From Chromera velia (taxonomy: Eukaryota; Sar; Chromeraceae), in NCBI GenBank assembly GCA_018398765.1, contig JAHBMJ010000137.1, positions 12,501-45,000 of the forward strand: a stretch of 32,500 nucleotides of DNA, read 5' to 3'. The notes below the pieces were generated by a model, which was given only the letters and a program-made list of their open reading frames with translations, was not told where the DNA came from and ran no database searches. Positions 29,524 to 32,500 of this stretch are shown piece after piece (the stretch's first letter is position 1; each line of letters begins with the position of its first letter). The position numbers and the translations under genes were made by a program.

Positions 29524-32062
29524 TCATTGGGGGTGCATGTAGGACTTGAGGACAGAGACCATCTGGGTGTGGCCCTTCTGAGCCGCCACGTCTACAGGTG
29601 CCCTGCCGTTCTCCCGACAGACCAGACTCACGAGAGAGGGGGCCCGATGGAGAAGCCACTTCGCAGACACCACCTGGTTGCATGTCACGGCAACCTGGAG
29701 CATCGATCTGCCGAGGAACGTTGCCTGATGGACACACACGCACACAAAACACAAGCAACCTTGCCTCTAACTTTATCAAAAGACATTGATTGAAAGAGAT
29801 ACGCAGTGACTGTCACTGAAGGAACCTTGCTTACCGCATACTCTCCTTATTTTCAACCCACAAATGTCACGCAGACGGACACGGAAAGACTTTTTCGCAA
29901 AATAGCGAGCGAGTGTGTGAAGAAAGAAAAAAACTTTCCGGGGTCCAATCCCTGTAGAGTTGGTACCTGCAGGGCCTTTTTCTAGATTTCCCCGATGCGA
30001 AAAAGTCAGTCAATTTCAGATTGCATGGGAAAGAAATAAAAAGAAGAAGCCGACTAAACAGAGATGCTGCCGTCACTTCTTCGACCCACCGTCGCCGGGT
30101 TCATCCCGAAATCCTTGCAGAGCTTCTCCATCACTCCAATAGAGCAGGAGGCACTCGCAATCGCCAGCATACACGACCCCAAAGTGTCCGCTTTGCTCCA
30201 GTACCTGCCTCTCTCCTCCCACCACGTACGGGCCCACCACAGAGACGGTCTCTCTGTGTTGTTCTGATGTATCGTCAACCGCTCGTCTTCCTCTGACCGT
30301 CCATCTACCTGATCCACACTCGCCTCCCCCTCCCTGCAGATCCACTCCCTGAGTGCTCTCGCCTGTCTGTCGGACAAACATTCGTGTCCGTAGGGGAAGA
30401 AGACATCCTCTCGACACATCGGACAGGGAATGTAGGGCCGATCTGAACTCGGGTAACGGACTCTCCTCAGACACACACGGCAGAAAGAGTGTCTGCCCCT
30501 GCAGTCTAACGTGATGGGAAGGACCATCACGCTATGACAAATGCCGGACACATCTTCCCCCTTCCCTGCCTCTTCCTCTTCTCTCTCTGCTTCGACAATT
30601 TCCTCAAGATTGTCAGTCATGGGAGTCGAGAGGTCGATGTGGTATCGTCGAAACAAAACCTCCACAGCATCCACCCTCCCCAGGTCAACAAGCCAGTCAA
30701 GGGCAGGAAACACATCTGTGCCAAGATGCTCGACCAATCTCTCAAAAGCCAGCACACGAGGAGGATACAAAGTTCCCATCTCACCCTCCTCTTCGTGCAT
30801 ACGCACATCAGCAGAGTGAAAGGGAGAGGAGGGCTGCCCCGCTTCTAGACCCCACCCGCTTCCCCTCTGTCGCTTGATCTCGTTCTCTATCGCCTGTCTG
30901 TCATTCTCATCAAGGGCGGCAGAGCAAGAAGACGAGCCCGGCGTTTCCAGAATTAAATTTCGACTCGAGAAAAGACGAAAAGTCTGCAAACGAACCGGGT
31001 CCCTGCATTCCGTTTCCTTCCATGCAGACGGAAGGAAGCTGTGCAGATATACATCATGTGGTTACACGTCGACTCCTGGACACCTCATTCACAAGCAAAG
31101 GTATCAAACTGCATACCGACGGAAGAGCACACAGGAGGGAGAAGAGAGAAAGGAAGGCGAGATTCTAGGGTGGCCTTTACTCCTGCGGCCAACGATGTCA
31201 AATGCATCATTCCCCCCTTTGCAGACAATTGCTGAGCAAGGGAAACAACCAACAGGAACATCATTCATTCAAGTTCCCATGGACCCACCTTTCCATCCCA
31301 CACCAAGCCAGCCTCTCGAATTCTGCACTCCGCTCTTCGGCTGATCCCCCCTCCCCGCCCGACACAGAGACGATCAGTGTCTGCACCCATCAGAGCACGC
31401 GCACCTAAAGGAACCGTTGCGGAGTTGCCGTCAACAAGACACCGCTTAGCAACCTTCCCGTAAGTCTCGAGTACCCAGCTGAGCATGGGGACGTCTGTTT
31501 TCTGTGCAGCGACTTCAAGGGCACGGGCGACGTGGGGCCCGTCTGCCTCCTCACGGAACACCCAGGTCTGTGACTGTCTTTTGGGATCAACACCAAAATA
31601 CTCTAATTTCTCTTGGGCCATCTCTCTCGTCAAGGCACCGGAAAAAATAGAGCCTGCGAGCTCGCTGAGGAAGTTGCTATGCAATTGCAAGCTGTTCTGT
31701 AAGCAGTCTGCATAAAAGAGAATCCTCCTCATCTGGTCAGGGATTTGCATTCCCACACCTCGAGTGAGCCCCCCCGCAGCTACTTTCTCTGCCGGCAACC
31801 CGTCTTTGAGAGATCGTTCGAGGAAATGGAGAACAACAGCATTTTTCTCGTCCTCGCTAATGAAGCCAGTCTGCCACAGGCAGCACGTCGCGGCGACGCT
31901 CTTGACCTTCACAGCGGTAGAAGCGATAAAATCAAAGAGAACGGCGCAGCAGAAATGAAGGGTCTTATCATTCGGGAAGCAAGAGGCAAGGTTTGTCATA
32001 TTGTGGCCCCACCAATCGAAGAGCCCGTCTATTTCAGTGTTCTGCAGATCGATTTGTGCCAT
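29524..32062 (-). CDS. RING-like and ankyrin-like protein, possible E3 ubiquitin ligase, at least 3 exons (about 622 aa)
   Basis: Exons (minus): 32062-31289, 30983-30090, 29724-29524; all junctions are phase 0. Exon 1 starts MAQIDLQNTEIDGLFDWWGH and contains helical, ankyrin-like stretches (HVARALEVAAQKTDVPMLSWVLETYG). Exon 2 carries a RING-like zinc motif at about residues 407-448: C407, C419, H423, C426, C429, C445, C448 (CRGRHSFCRVC ... CPMC). The first position of the first Cys pair is not Cys (SGIC), and the Cys-His gap is three residues instead of one. Exon 3 ends with an ankyrin repeat (RENGRAPVDVAAQKGHTQMVSVLKSY). The likely role is substrate recognition by ankyrin repeats with a RING-type, possibly degenerate, ubiquitin-ligase domain. 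An alternative start uses ATG 32237 spliced by GTGTAC at 32213 to CTGCAG at 32042, replacing the first seven residues. Confidence 0.62.
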
Positions 32063-32500
32063 CAAAACGGTTGAGTTCAGTAGCCACAATCCGCTGCGGA
32101 GCAGTACGAGTACAGGTCCATGGGGAAAATCCAAGCACTCTCGTGATTTCCCTAATCTCCTCATTCTCTTCCAGTGGAAAGAACAACGGCATCATCGTGT
32201 GCTCATCGTACACCTGGGTGACGAACAGAGTTGTCATTTTAACTATCAGTCTGGTCCAGAAGCTGACTTGCGATCCTGCTTCGTATTTCTTGAAACCGAT
32301 GAGAGCAAACAGTCGTACTTTTCTCTTCCTTTTGACTGGCACAAGCACGACAGAGAGTGAGCTAGCCTCAGCTAGAGGGAGACATTGAATGAGGGAGAAC
32401 TGCAAAAAAAGAGGCATGATTCGCACAATTTCGCATAGCTATCGCGATGCTATCGCGCTGTATCGCGATATTAATATATCGCGCTATATAGATCGCGAAA
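32063..32500. other. 5' flank of the RING/ankyrin gene
   Basis: A minus-strand frame from 32426 to 32034 contains a coding-like segment (MTTLFVTQVYDEHTMMPLFF). This may be a 5' exon of the RING/ankyrin gene or leader sequence. The far end, 32441-32497, holds five ATCGCG copies in AT-rich DNA. Confidence 0.4.
32441..32497. promoter_or_regulatory. Cluster of ATCGCG/TCGCGA palindromes
   Basis: ATCGCG starts at 32441, 32452, 32462, 32478 and 32492, several as part of the palindrome TATCGCGATA. It lies about 380 bp upstream of the RING/ankyrin start on the minus strand, so it may be a promoter element. It may equally be the edge of a repeat continuing out of the window. Confidence 0.35.

Noticed and set aside
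1-32500. CRISPR arrays, bacterial operons, rRNA or tRNA genes
   Set aside because: No regularly spaced unique spacers, no ribosome-binding-site-led gene chains, and no cloverleaf or conserved T-loop sequence could be recognised by eye. A tRNA scan would be decisive.

Overview
This window reads as nuclear DNA from a protist, most likely an alveolate of the chromerid/apicomplexan type. The evidence is multi-intron genes with short coding exons, very abundant simple repeats, and at least 15 copies of the palindrome TGCATGCA, a known apicomplexan ApiAP2-type DNA motif. The species assignment is inference; no rRNA or organelle marker is present. There are no bacterial-style operons, no CRISPR array and no tRNA or rRNA gene that I could recognise.

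Layout. (1) 1-1664, minus: 5' part of a receptor-like gene with a signal peptide, a glutamate-receptor/type-2 periplasmic-binding lobe, one membrane helix, a Cys-rich segment and a coiled coil. It runs off the left edge. (2) 2369-7953, plus: a complete seven-exon STE/MAP3K-like protein kinase (1039 aa as modelled) with a probable N-myristoylation site. (3) 9495-11435, plus: three consecutive open frames of an unknown secreted, helix-rich protein, apparently split by frame changes. (4) 11436-16283: mostly AT-rich or repeat-bearing DNA without a confident gene. (5) 16284-17031, minus: a small two-exon basic/proline-rich protein of unknown function. (6) 18374-25772, minus: a large nine-exon gene (about 1622 aa). 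It has a very acidic disordered N-terminal half followed by coiled coil, an IQ motif and an EF-hand-like loop. (7) 26557-27099, plus: a divergent uS2-like (probably mitochondrial) ribosomal protein, divergently transcribed from gene 6. (8) 27190-28490: a dense run of microsatellites, a 34-nt C homopolymer and a tandem duplication. (9) 28490-29340: AT-rich DNA with a MITE-like nested inverted repeat. (10) 29524-32062 or slightly beyond, minus: a RING-like/ankyrin-like protein, probably a ubiquitin ligase, with an incomplete RING.

The exon models were built by hand from reading frame, phase and splice dinucleotides. Junction phases agree throughout the kinase gene and in all but the last exon of the large minus-strand gene. 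Two splice-site habits recur: donors are often GTC (13 of 20 inferred donors) and acceptors are mostly TGCAG (15 of 20). A shared promoter-like module, CGTCCCC(A/G)ACCGGCT(C/T)CAT followed by TGCATGCA, lies about 320-430 bp upstream of the start codons of genes 2 and 3. The genes do not form an obvious pathway. Plausible themes are signalling (receptor, kinase, calcium/calmodulin-type scaffold) and ubiquitin-linked regulation, alongside one organellar translation gene.
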